A program made the translations under genes and the position numbers. Positions 57,036 through 64,000 of a stretch of DNA of 64,000 bases are shown here, piece after piece. The notes beneath the pieces were generated by a model. The model worked only from the letters and a program-made list of their open reading frames with translations. It ran no database searches and had not been told where the DNA came from. The stretch spans positions 24,927-88,926 of the forward strand of contig DATABS010000042.1 in the NCBI GenBank assembly GCA_036259475.1, read 5' to 3'. Position 1 is the stretch's first letter, and the number at the start of each line of letters is the position of its first letter. Source of the DNA: ZC4RG17 sp036259475. Lineage in GTDB: Bacteria > Actinomycetota > Acidimicrobiia > Spongiisociales > ZC4RG35.

Positions 57036-58250
57036 ATGCTACAAACGATTGTGCAACGGAAACACATCGCCCGGGAGACGCCATTGCACCCTGAAGACAG
57101 CGCCGGATTCAGCCTCGTCGGCCACTCCGATCTCAATGGATTCGGCGATGGGATGCAGGTCATGCCGCTCGACGATGTGCTGTATGTGGCCCATTTCGGG
57201 CCGAGTGGTAAGGGGACGTCGATACTCGACATATCCGACCTGGCCACTCCCGAGGTCGTCGCCCAGTGGGAGGCTCCCCCCGGCTCCCACACGCACAAGG
57301 TCCAGGTGGCCGACGGGTTATTGCTGGTCAACCACGAACTATTCCGAAGCGAAGGGCCGGCCCCTGTCGGTTTCGCCATCTACGACCTCGAAGACCCCCG
57401 CGATCCTCGCCAGGTGGGCTTCTTCGACACCGGCGGTCGAGGAGTGCATCGCATCGTCTACGAGGGTGGAGATCGCGCCTACGTGTCGGCGACGCCAGCC
57501 GGCTACACGGGACGAATCTGGATGATCGTCGACATCTCGAACCCGAGCGATCCCCGAGAAGTCGGGCGCTGGTGGTGGCCGGGCATGTGGACCGGCGGTG
57601 GGGAGCAACCGGACTGGCCCGAGGGCGAGGAACGGATGGTCCATCACGGAATGGTCCACGGGGACCGCGCCTATCTCGGCTTGTGGGACAGCGGCATGGT
57701 GATCCTCGACATCTCCGATCCAACCAAGCCGGCCACAGTCTCGCGACTCGATTGGGACGAAGGTGGCCACACTCACACGGCCCTGCCCCTCCCCGACCGG
57801 GATCTCGTCATCGTGACCGACGAGGCAGTGACCGACGGCTGCGACGGGCCTCGCCACATGGTTCGGGTGGTCGACGTCTCCGACGAGGCGTCGCCGTTCG
57901 TTCGTTCCATCTGCCCGGTACCTCAGGGCAACTTCTGCGAGAGGGGTCTGCGCTTCGGTGCCCACTGCCTCCACGAGAATCGACCGGGGAGTTACACGAG
58001 CCAGGAGTTGATGTTCGTCACGTACTTCAACGCCGGGCTGCGCGTGTACGACACTTCTGATCCGGACGCGCCGATCGAGATCGCCCATTGGATCCCGGCG
58101 TGCCCACCCGGTCAGCGCGCCGCCCAGATCAACGACCTCTTCGTGGCCGAGGACCACACCGTCTACGTGACCGACCGGATCAACGGGGGTGTCTACATCC
58201 TCCAACCGGACGCCGACCTCACCGAGCGAATGACCGCGGCCGCCTCGTGA
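57036..58250 (+). CDS. LVIVD-repeat beta-propeller protein
   Basis: The 404-residue protein is built from repeated blades of the form YVAHFG...TSILDISDLATPEVV, FAIYDLEDPRDPRQVGFFD, WMIVDISNPSDPREVGRWW, MVILDISDPTKPATVSRL, VVDVSDEASPF and RVYDTSDPDAPIEIAHW. This LVIVD pattern forms a propeller found in secreted and cytoplasmic proteins of unknown role. No signal peptide is present. ATG 57036 has GAAGGG upstream; GTG 57051 and ATG 57021 are alternatives, the last overlapping the divergent MFS start. The amidohydrolase follows by 18 nt. Confidence 0.85.
   Translation: MLQTIVQRKHIARETPLHPEDSAGFSLVGHSDLNGFGDGMQVMPLDDVLYVAHFGPSGKGTSILDISDLATPEVVAQWEAPPGSHTHKVQVADGLLLVNHELFRSEGPAPVGFAIYDLEDPRDPRQVGFFDTGGRGVHRIVYEGGDRAYVSATPAGYTGRIWMIVDISNPSDPREVGRWWWPGMWTGGGEQPDWPEGEERMVHHGMVHGDRAYLGLWDSGMVILDISDPTKPATVSRLDWDEGGHTHTALPLPDRDLVIVTDEAVTDGCDGPRHMVRVVDVSDEASPFVRSICPVPQGNFCERGLRFGAHCLHENRPGSYTSQELMFVTYFNAGLRVYDTSDPDAPIEIAHWIPACPPGQRAAQINDLFVAEDHTVYVTDRINGGVYILQPDADLTERMTAAAS
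57041..57052. promoter_or_regulatory. LacI-type operator, site f (MFS / LVIVD divergent)
   Basis: ACAAAC-GATTGT with central CG lies 19 nt from the MFS start and just inside or before the LVIVD start region, so it can block both. Confidence 0.72.
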
Positions 58251-58268
58251 AGGCGGAGGAAGGGACCC

Positions 58269-59276
58269 ATGACCACCTATGACGTCCACGCCCACTGCAT
58301 CCCGTCGGATTTGCTCGGCCTGCTCCGAGCGGACGGATCGCGCTTCGGCATCGAGGTGCTCTCCGACGAGGACGGCGAGTCGGCGATCATCGCCGACCGG
58401 GTGAGACTGGCCCCTTTCCGGGCGGTCCTCAGCGATGTCGATGCCCGGCTGGCGGCGATGGACTCGACCGGCGTCGACATCCAGTTGCTCTCGAGCTGGG
58501 TCGATCTGACGGCCTACGCACTGGAACCGGCGCAGGGCGCCGATTACGCCCGGCGGTTCAACGAGATCATGGCCGCGGAGGCAGCAAAACACCCCGGCAG
58601 GTTTCTCGCTCTGGGAACTGTGCCTCTCCAAAGCGCGCAAGCGGCTGCCGAGGAGCTCCATCACGCCGTCGAGAACCTGGGGATGGTCGGGGTCGAGATC
58701 GCGACCACCGTGGACGGAACGGACCTCGACCAGGCCGGGCTCGATCCGTTCTGGCAGGCAGCGGAGGACCTGGGATGCCTGGTTCTGCTCCATCCGTGCG
58801 ATCCGCTTCCGGGCGTGGACCTGCAGCGCAACTTTCTCGACAACATGGTGGGACGGCCGGCCGAGAGCACCATCGCCCTGGGGCATCTCATCTTCAGCGG
58901 GGTTCTCGAACATCATCCGGGTCTGGTGTTGTGCGTGGTCCACGGCGGCGGATTCCTCCCCTACCAGCTGGGGCGGATGGAGCGCGGGTACTCGGCGGCG
59001 CCACGCCTGGCCGCCCAGAATCTATCCACCCCCCCGGCCGACATCGCCCGCCGGCTCTACTACGACACGGTGCTGCACGACCCGACCGCCCTGGCGTTCC
59101 TCGTCGAGCGGGTGGGAGCCGATCGAGTGGTGATGGGCACCGACTATCCGTTCCCGATGGGCGATCCCGATCCGGTGACCACGGTGAACGGCATCCCCGG
59201 ATTGTCAGACGACCAGCGTCAGCTCATCCTCGAGGGGAATGTTGCCCGGATCCTGGAGGGCATCAAGCGGTCCTGA
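58269..59276 (+). CDS. Amidohydrolase-2 (ACMSD/resorcylate-decarboxylase-like) enzyme
   Basis: The 335-residue metal-dependent TIM-barrel hydrolase has His7-x-His9 (YDVHAHCIP), then LVLLHPCDPLPG, CVVHGGGFLPYQ and the late Asp in MGTDYPFPMGD. These motifs belong to aminocarboxymuconate-semialdehyde decarboxylase and related carboxy-lyases or hydrolases. The substrate is probably a catabolic acid or lactone. GGAGGAAGG precedes ATG 58269. It is co-transcribed with the LVIVD gene under operator f. Confidence 0.9.
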   Translation: MTTYDVHAHCIPSDLLGLLRADGSRFGIEVLSDEDGESAIIADRVRLAPFRAVLSDVDARLAAMDSTGVDIQLLSSWVDLTAYALEPAQGADYARRFNEIMAAEAAKHPGRFLALGTVPLQSAQAAAEELHHAVENLGMVGVEIATTVDGTDLDQAGLDPFWQAAEDLGCLVLLHPCDPLPGVDLQRNFLDNMVGRPAESTIALGHLIFSGVLEHHPGLVLCVVHGGGFLPYQLGRMERGYSAAPRLAAQNLSTPPADIARRLYYDTVLHDPTALAFLVERVGADRVVMGTDYPFPMGDPDPVTTVNGIPGLSDDQRQLILEGNVARILEGIKRS

Positions 59277-59351
59277 ACCCTGTCGGGGCGTGTGGCTCAC
59301 GCGCCTGTCGCGGCGAAGTTGGGTCGAATTCAACGAAGCGCGGACGCACAC

Positions 59352-59382
59352 AACCCAGGGTTCTACACCCCGCATAGCGGGG
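59352..59382. repeat. Short palindromic element copy 3 plus CCCCGC/GCGGGG hairpin
   Basis: 59352-59371 on the minus strand reads GGGGTGTAGAACCCTGGGTT, nearly identical to the copy at 7356. It overlaps CCCCGC-ATA-GCGGGG at 59368-59382, a likely stem between two convergent genes. Confidence 0.6.
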
Positions 59383-59417
59383 CCCACAGTGCGATCGCGA
59401 CCGCCAACCCGGCACCG

Positions 59418-60671
59418 TCATCGCCGGGCCGTCTCGTCCCGATACCGCCACAGCTGCGGCATGTACCGGGCGATCGCCACCGCCCCCAACAGGCAGGCGA
59501 TGCCGCCCGACACGACCGAGAACCGCACCGAGGTCGCCGCCGCCACCACCCCGGACTCGAGGTCGCCGATGTGGGGGCCTCCGCCTACAACCGCCGTATG
59601 CACCGAGGAGAGCCGGCCCCGGAGGGCATCGGGAACCGTCAGCTGGAGGATGGTGTTGCGGAACACCGCTGAAATCACGTCGGCCGCCCCGGCGACCGCC
59701 AGCAGGACGAGGGCGATGGGCAAGCTGCCGATGAACCCGAAGACCGTGATGGCGAGGCCCCATACCGCCACGGCGTAGACCACCGCCCGCCCTCGCCGCG
59801 ACACCGTGCCTACCCAGCCCGAGGTGAACGCCGCCACCAGGGCCCCGGCGCCGGGAGCGGCATAGAGAAGACCGACAGTCGAGGCGTCTCCCCCGAAGAT
59901 CCCCGTTCCCATCGCCGGGAAAAGAGCCCGGGGCATACCAAAGATCATCGCGTTGAGGTCGATCAAGAACCCGGCCTGGATGATGGGCTCGCCGCGCAGG
60001 AAGCCCAGCCCCTCCTTGATCGAGGACATGCTCACGGCGCGACCACCCCCCTCGGGGCGCAGCGAGCCGACCCCGAGCAGCGCCACTGCTGATCCCAAGA
60101 ACATGACAGCTTGTAGCGTGTAGGTGAAGGCGAGGCTGAAGTCGGCGATGAGGTAGCCGGCCAACGCCGGCCCCACCGCCGCCGCCACCTCGTGCATCGT
60201 CTGGTTCAAGGCAAAGCCGGCAGGCAGGGAATCCCTCCGCAGGAGGGCCGGGATGGCCGCCATGCGCGCCGGGTTGATTACCGCTCCGGCCGCGGCGTTG
60301 GCCCCGCTGAGGACGAACAGCGGCCACACCGCCGGCGCGTCGAGGGTTGAATTGAAGGCCAGGCCGAGCGCGATCAGGACCAAGACCAGCTGGCCGACAA
60401 CCAGCAGCTTGCGGCGGTCGAACGCATCTGCCACCGCCCCTCCCACGAGAGAGACCGCCAGGAGCGGGACTACCTGGGCCAGGCCCAGCGCTCCCACGGC
60501 AAGGGTCGAGTCGGTCAGCAGGTAGACCTGATACGGAACCGCCACGACCATTGCCTGGCGACCGAAGCTGGCCAGGATCTGACCCAGATAGATGTACCTG
60601 AACCGGGACGACTCCCGCAACGGAGTGACGTCCACGAAGAGCATCGTGCGGAGGCGTGATCGCCGCGTCAT
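59418..60671 (-). CDS. MFS transporter (third, EntS-like)
   Basis: The 417-residue protein has 12 predicted helices of the MFS_3/enterobactin-exporter type: FRYIYLGQILASFGRQAMVVAVPYQVY, DAFDRRKLLVVGQLVLVLI and VPDALRGRLSSVHTAVVGGGPHIGDL. It is a paralogue of the 54610 transporter. ATG 60671 faces the threonine-synthase-like gene, with two LacI-type sites in the 167-nt gap. Confidence 0.9.
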   Translation of the reverse strand: MTRRSRLRTMLFVDVTPLRESSRFRYIYLGQILASFGRQAMVVAVPYQVYLLTDSTLAVGALGLAQVVPLLAVSLVGGAVADAFDRRKLLVVGQLVLVLIALGLAFNSTLDAPAVWPLFVLSGANAAAGAVINPARMAAIPALLRRDSLPAGFALNQTMHEVAAAVGPALAGYLIADFSLAFTYTLQAVMFLGSAVALLGVGSLRPEGGGRAVSMSSIKEGLGFLRGEPIIQAGFLIDLNAMIFGMPRALFPAMGTGIFGGDASTVGLLYAAPGAGALVAAFTSGWVGTVSRRGRAVVYAVAVWGLAITVFGFIGSLPIALVLLAVAGAADVISAVFRNTILQLTVPDALRGRLSSVHTAVVGGGPHIGDLESGVVAAATSVRFSVVSGGIACLLGAVAIARYMPQLWRYRDETARR

Positions 60672-60746
60672 GCCACCCCGAGTTGAAGGCGTGCATTTCG
60701 GGCGATGTGGCGGGTAGGCAGGCGGTTGATAGGATCCGCCTTTCTT

Positions 60747-60758
60747 ACAATCGATTGG
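60747..60758. promoter_or_regulatory. LacI-type operator, site g1
   Basis: ACAATC-GATTGG with central CG lies 76 nt from the MFS start. It is 45 bp from site g2, a spacing that could allow cooperative or looped binding. Confidence 0.7.
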
Positions 60759-60791
60759 TGGACGGCGATTCGTCCAAGGTACACCGTTCGC

Positions 60792-60803
60792 CGTATCGAT
60801 TGT
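60792..60803. promoter_or_regulatory. LacI-type operator, site g2
   Basis: CGTATC-GATTGT with a good right half lies 36 nt before the threonine-synthase-like ATG. Confidence 0.6.
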
Positions 60804-60838
60804 GCAACGAGGTGGCCGACGAGAAAGTGTGATCGAGC

Positions 60839-61972
60839 ATGCCCCCAGGCTTCAATCCCCGCTTCAGCGCCCTCGCTTGCTTTGCATGCGGAGAACCGCA
60901 TGGGATTGACCGGCTTCAGACCACGTGTGACACCTGTGGGATGCCGCTTCGCTCCGTCCTCGAACTGGAAAAGGGAACCGATCCCGCATCCGTCATCGAC
61001 CCTGAGATGTCCTCGCTGTGGCGATACTCCCCCGTCCTTCCCGTGGCACCGGAGGCGGCGGTCACGCTGGTGGAGGGATGGACTCCCCTGGTTCACCTGG
61101 GCGACGGGACCTGGGTGAAGGACGAAGCACGCAACCCCACCGGGTCCTTCAAGGCCCGCGGAATGACGATGGCCGTCTCGGCCGCTATCGCACTCGGGGC
61201 GCAACGGCTCGTTGCACCCTCCGCCGGCAACGCCGCCGGTGCGCTGTCGGCCTACGGCGCCTCGGCCGGAGTCGAGGTTCTCGTCGCGATGCCCGAAGAC
61301 ACACCACGGCCCTTCATCGAGGAATGCCGCCACTACGGCGCAGAGGTGGAGTTGGTGGCGGGCACGATCTCGGACGCCGGCAAGTGGCTGGCCGGCCGCC
61401 TCCGCCCGGACGACTTCGACGTGTCGACCCTCAAAGAGCCTTACCGGGTCGAAGGCAAGAAGACCATGGGATATGAGCTATGGGAGCAGTTCGACGGCGA
61501 GCTTCCCGATGTGATCGTCTACCCCACGGGCGGCGGAACCGGACTCGTTGGAATGTGGAAGGCGTTCGACGAGATGGAGCACATGGGGTGGATCGGCGCT
61601 GAGCGTCCGCGGATGGTCTCGGTCCAATCGGCCGGTTGTGCCCCGGTCGTCGCCGCGCTGGAAGCCGATGCGACGCGTACAGAGCCATGGCATGACGCTT
61701 CGACCTCGGCGTACGGTTTGAGGGTCCCCTCGCCGATCGGAGGGTTTCTGTGCCTGAGAGCGATACGCGAAACGAACGGCACTGGGGTGGCCGTCCTCGA
61801 GGAGGAGATCGCCCCGGCGGCGGCAGCCCTGGCCGCGGCTTCAGGAATCGACGTGTGTCCGGAAGGCGGGGCGGCCTGGGCGGCGGTCCAGCGCCTGCGC
61901 CGGGAGGGCTGGATCGCCGAGGCGGACCGGGTGGTCGTCTTCAACACCGGCACGGGCCTCAAATATCGCTAG
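60839..61972 (+). CDS. Threonine-synthase-like PLP-dependent lyase with N-terminal zinc ribbon
   Basis: The 377-residue fold-type II PLP enzyme has four cysteines forming a zinc ribbon (Cys14, Cys17, Cys30, Cys33 in ACFACGEP and TTCDTCG). The Schiff-base lysine Lys105 lies in ARNPTGSFKARGM. The phosphate loop (APSAGNAAGALSAYG) and YPTGGGTGLVGMWKAF follow. This is the architecture of threonine synthase, but related enzymes act as dehydratases or ammonia-lyases. Its place in a LacI-controlled catabolic locus, apart from hom/thrB, suggests a degradative role. ATG 60839 is the start. Confidence 0.87.
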   Translation: MPPGFNPRFSALACFACGEPHGIDRLQTTCDTCGMPLRSVLELEKGTDPASVIDPEMSSLWRYSPVLPVAPEAAVTLVEGWTPLVHLGDGTWVKDEARNPTGSFKARGMTMAVSAAIALGAQRLVAPSAGNAAGALSAYGASAGVEVLVAMPEDTPRPFIEECRHYGAEVELVAGTISDAGKWLAGRLRPDDFDVSTLKEPYRVEGKKTMGYELWEQFDGELPDVIVYPTGGGTGLVGMWKAFDEMEHMGWIGAERPRMVSVQSAGCAPVVAALEADATRTEPWHDASTSAYGLRVPSPIGGFLCLRAIRETNGTGVAVLEEEIAPAAAALAAASGIDVCPEGGAAWAAVQRLRREGWIAEADRVVVFNTGTGLKYR

Positions 61973-61983
61973 CGCGGCAGCGA

Positions 61984-62919
61984 TCAGCGACCTTCGGTGC
62001 GGGGGTCGAGCACGTCCCGGAACCCGTCACCCACGAGGTTGAACGAGAGCGCCCAGAGGAACACCATCAGGCCCGGGAACGTCGAGGTCCACCAGCGCCC
62101 GGCCACGATGTCGGCCTGACCCTGACTGACGAGCGTACCCCACTCCGCCTGGCCGGCGACTGCCAGTCCGATGAAAGCCAGCGTCGCCCCGAGGAGAACG
62201 GCATGGCCCATGTCGAGCGTTGCCTGCACGGCAACGGGCGAGAACGAGTTCGGCAGGATGTCCTTGAAGATGATCCCGCGCCGGGAGTCGCCGATCACCC
62301 GGGCCGCGTCGACGTACTCCTCTTCTCGCACCTGGATGATCTGACTTCGGATGATGCGGGCATATCGAGCCCACATGATCGCAGCCAGCGCGACGACGAT
62401 GTTGATGAACGACGGTCCCAAGATGGCGGCGATGGCCAGCGGGAAGACCAACGAGGGCACCGAGAGGAAGATGTCGACCACACGCATGAGGATCGAATCG
62501 ACCCGGCCGCCGAGGATCCCCGCCGCGCTGCCCACTATGACCCCGAGGAGAACCGCCCCGGCCACCACGTAGATCGAAAGCTGCAGGGACAGGCGGGCCC
62601 CCCACACCACCCCGTAGAGAACGTCTCCTCCCAGCCGTGTGGTGCCGAGCAGATGGCCGGGGGTGCCGGGAGGCGCCCCTACGGCTGACAGGTCGCGCGG
62701 CATCTGGTAGGCGCCACGGGGATTGGTTTCCACGATCAGCGGGGCGAAGACGGCCATACCGAGCATGAGGATGATGAGAGTCGCACCGAAGGCGGTGCTG
62801 CCGCGGCTGAAGACGTCGCGGGTGGTGGACATGATCCGTCGCGCCCGCACGAGGGCGGCTGATTCGTATCGGAAGCCCGTGGGCTTCGCCTTCTCGACAC
62901 GTACCGTTTGGAACCACAT
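61984..62919 (-). CDS. ABC transporter permease, DppC type (second copy)
   Basis: The 311-residue permease matches the first copy: a membrane helix near residue 45, LGTTRLGGDVLYGVVWG, coupling loop EEYVDAARVIGDSRRGIIFKDILPN and the identical C-terminal DVLDPRTEGR. It follows the DppB copy by 2 nt. No ATPase follows on this side, so it may share the ATPases at 47.6-50.2 kb or others beyond the window. Confidence 0.93.
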   Translation of the reverse strand: MWFQTVRVEKAKPTGFRYESAALVRARRIMSTTRDVFSRGSTAFGATLIILMLGMAVFAPLIVETNPRGAYQMPRDLSAVGAPPGTPGHLLGTTRLGGDVLYGVVWGARLSLQLSIYVVAGAVLLGVIVGSAAGILGGRVDSILMRVVDIFLSVPSLVFPLAIAAILGPSFINIVVALAAIMWARYARIIRSQIIQVREEEYVDAARVIGDSRRGIIFKDILPNSFSPVAVQATLDMGHAVLLGATLAFIGLAVAGQAEWGTLVSQGQADIVAGRWWTSTFPGLMVFLWALSFNLVGDGFRDVLDPRTEGR

Positions 62920-62921
62920 GG

Positions 62922-63932
62922 CTAGGTCCTCTGCAGGACGACACGACGGTCGAGATAGCCGTAGATGACATCGACGACGAGGTTGATGGTCAAGAAGAGG
63001 ATGCTGGTGAAGATCACGAAGCCCAGCGTCGTCGCCTGATCTCCACTCAGGACGGCATCGGCCATCCAGCTACCCAGTCCGGGCCACCCGAAGATGGTCT
63101 CCACGACGACCGTGCCCTCGAACATGATGCCAATGCCCAATCCGATCACGGTGATGGTGGGCATGAAGGCGTTTCGCCGAGCATGGCGATTGATCACGAA
63201 GCGCTCGGGCAGGCCGCGTGCTCGAGCGGCATCGACGTAGTCACGGCCCATCTCCTCGAGCAGTGACGAGCGCATCATCCGGGTGACGATTCCGACCGCG
63301 CTGTACCCGAGAGTCAAGGCGGGGAGCACCAGGTGCCATACGGCGTCGCCGAGTGCCCGAAAGTTGAGAGCGAGGATCGAGTCGATCACATAGAAGTTGG
63401 TGGGATGGGGGATGCTGTTCCACAGGGTCGGGTCGGACCGTCCCGAAGGGAACCAGCCGAGATACGACCAAAATACGAGCAGGAGGATTATCCCGAGCCA
63501 GAAGGTCGGCATGCTGGCTCCCCCGACCGCGAAGACACTCGTCACTTGATCGTGGATCCGGTTGCGGTGTCGGGCGGCGAACGTCCCGAGCTTGATGCCC
63601 AAAAGCACAGCCCAGAGTGCCGCCGCGATGCCGAGCTCGAAGGAGGCGGCGATCCTCTGGGGGAAGACCTCCGTGACGGGGGCGGCCGCCACCGCCGACC
63701 AGCCGAGATCCCCCTGCACGACGCCGCCCAGCCAATAGGCGTACTGGACGGGGATGGGATCGTTGAGGTGGAAGCGCTCCTCGAGGGCGGCGATTTCCTG
63801 CTCCGACATCCCCGGCTGGATGTAGGGGCCGATGGTGGTGCCGCCCAGGCGGGTCATGGCGAACACGAGGATGCTCACGGCGAGGATGACGAAGGGAAAT
63901 GCCAGGAGCCGTCGTGTGATGTACCGCTGCAA
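62922..63932 (-). CDS. ABC transporter permease, DppB type (second copy)
   Basis: The 336-residue permease parallels the first copy throughout: LLAFPFVILAVSILVFAMTRLGG, LEERFHLNDPIPVQYAYWLGG, DYVDAARARGLPERFVINRHARRNAFMP and YGYLDRRVVLQ. A binding-protein gene is expected just upstream, beyond the right edge, as in the first operon. Only 68 nt upstream are present; a hairpin lies there and no LacI-type site was found. Confidence 0.93.
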   Translation of the reverse strand: MQRYITRRLLAFPFVILAVSILVFAMTRLGGTTIGPYIQPGMSEQEIAALEERFHLNDPIPVQYAYWLGGVVQGDLGWSAVAAAPVTEVFPQRIAASFELGIAAALWAVLLGIKLGTFAARHRNRIHDQVTSVFAVGGASMPTFWLGIILLLVFWSYLGWFPSGRSDPTLWNSIPHPTNFYVIDSILALNFRALGDAVWHLVLPALTLGYSAVGIVTRMMRSSLLEEMGRDYVDAARARGLPERFVINRHARRNAFMPTITVIGLGIGIMFEGTVVVETIFGWPGLGSWMADAVLSGDQATTLGFVIFTSILFLTINLVVDVIYGYLDRRVVLQRT

Positions 63933-63984
63933 AGCTGTATCAGCCTCCCTCGGGCGCCAATCGTACCCTTCCCATCGGACTGCT

Positions 63985-64000
63985 CCCTGAGAAGTCAGGG
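63985..64000 (-). terminator. Tetraloop stem upstream of the second DppB gene
   Basis: CCCTGA - 4 nt - TCAGGG ends at the window edge. Its place matches the stem between SBP and permease in the first ABC operon, hinting at an SBP gene ending just beyond the edge. Confidence 0.5.

Noticed and set aside
1..64000. CRISPR arrays, insertion sequences, phage genes or rRNA
   Set aside because: Looked for regularly spaced repeats, transposase or integrase motifs and rRNA signatures; none seen.

Overview
The window is high-GC DNA, densely packed with genes that often overlap by 4 nt (ATGA or GTGA). Gene content points to an actinobacterium, most likely Acidimicrobiia or a close relative. Indicators are a GuaB3-type IMP dehydrogenase next to guaA, an LLM-class (F420-type) oxidoreductase, an actinobacterial PcrA, a stand-alone B12-binding mutase subunit and an actinobacterial-style trp leader peptide. 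No rRNA, tRNA, insertion sequence, phage gene or CRISPR array is visible. The class assignment is inference.

Region 1 (1-40 kb) is mostly housekeeping. It opens with DUF2207-lemA and sucCD. A minus-strand DNA-repair-flavoured run follows: dinB, an HhH-GPD protein, an NTF2-like protein, a broken TOPRIM gene, a B12-binding mutase subunit and a cytosine deaminase. Next come transaldolase, a TrpF-like/PfkB pair, a metallo-beta-lactamase-fold protein, YceH, a broken NUDIX gene, pcrA, a histidine kinase with a CheA-REC hybrid, guaA-guaB3, a CPBP protease and trpS. The segment continues with an alkB-like gene behind a LexA-type box, a MarR regulator, citramalate synthase, a BisC-type molybdoenzyme, a REC/thioredoxin-reductase-like fusion, a universal stress protein, an LCP protein, and a decarboxylase-CocE hydrolase pair. 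Two amino-acid attenuators can be read directly. trpS follows a short leader ORF with three consecutive Trp codons and a terminator. cimA (isoleucine branch) follows a short leader ORF with four consecutive Ile codons and a terminator.

Region 2 (about 39-64 kb) looks like one catabolic and transport locus under a LacI-family repressor encoded at 53.5-54.5 kb. A LacI-type palindrome (consensus RCAAWC-GRTTGY, central CG) lies in every divergent or operon-start intergenic region between 40.8 and 60.8 kb. These sites sit next to a TauE/FAH/LLM/EamA operon, a creatinase-fold M24 protein, an oligopeptide-type ABC transporter, and a creatininase/alcohol dehydrogenase/SnoaL/TauE operon. They also flank lacI itself, three MFS exporters, a beta-propeller plus amidohydrolase pair, and a threonine-synthase-like lyase. 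A second pair of oligopeptide permeases runs off the right edge. Creatininase plus a creatinase-fold enzyme suggests uptake and hydrolysis of cyclic or linear amides or guanidino compounds, but the substrate cannot be read from the sequence.

Two genes (TOPRIM at 4.3-5.0 kb, NUDIX at 11.7-12.2 kb) carry multiple single-base lesions. They are either decaying or mark indel errors in the assembly. Two minus-strand genes (DUF2207 and the second TauE) have no ATG/GTG/TTG and seem to start at CTG inside a CTGA overlap with the upstream stop.
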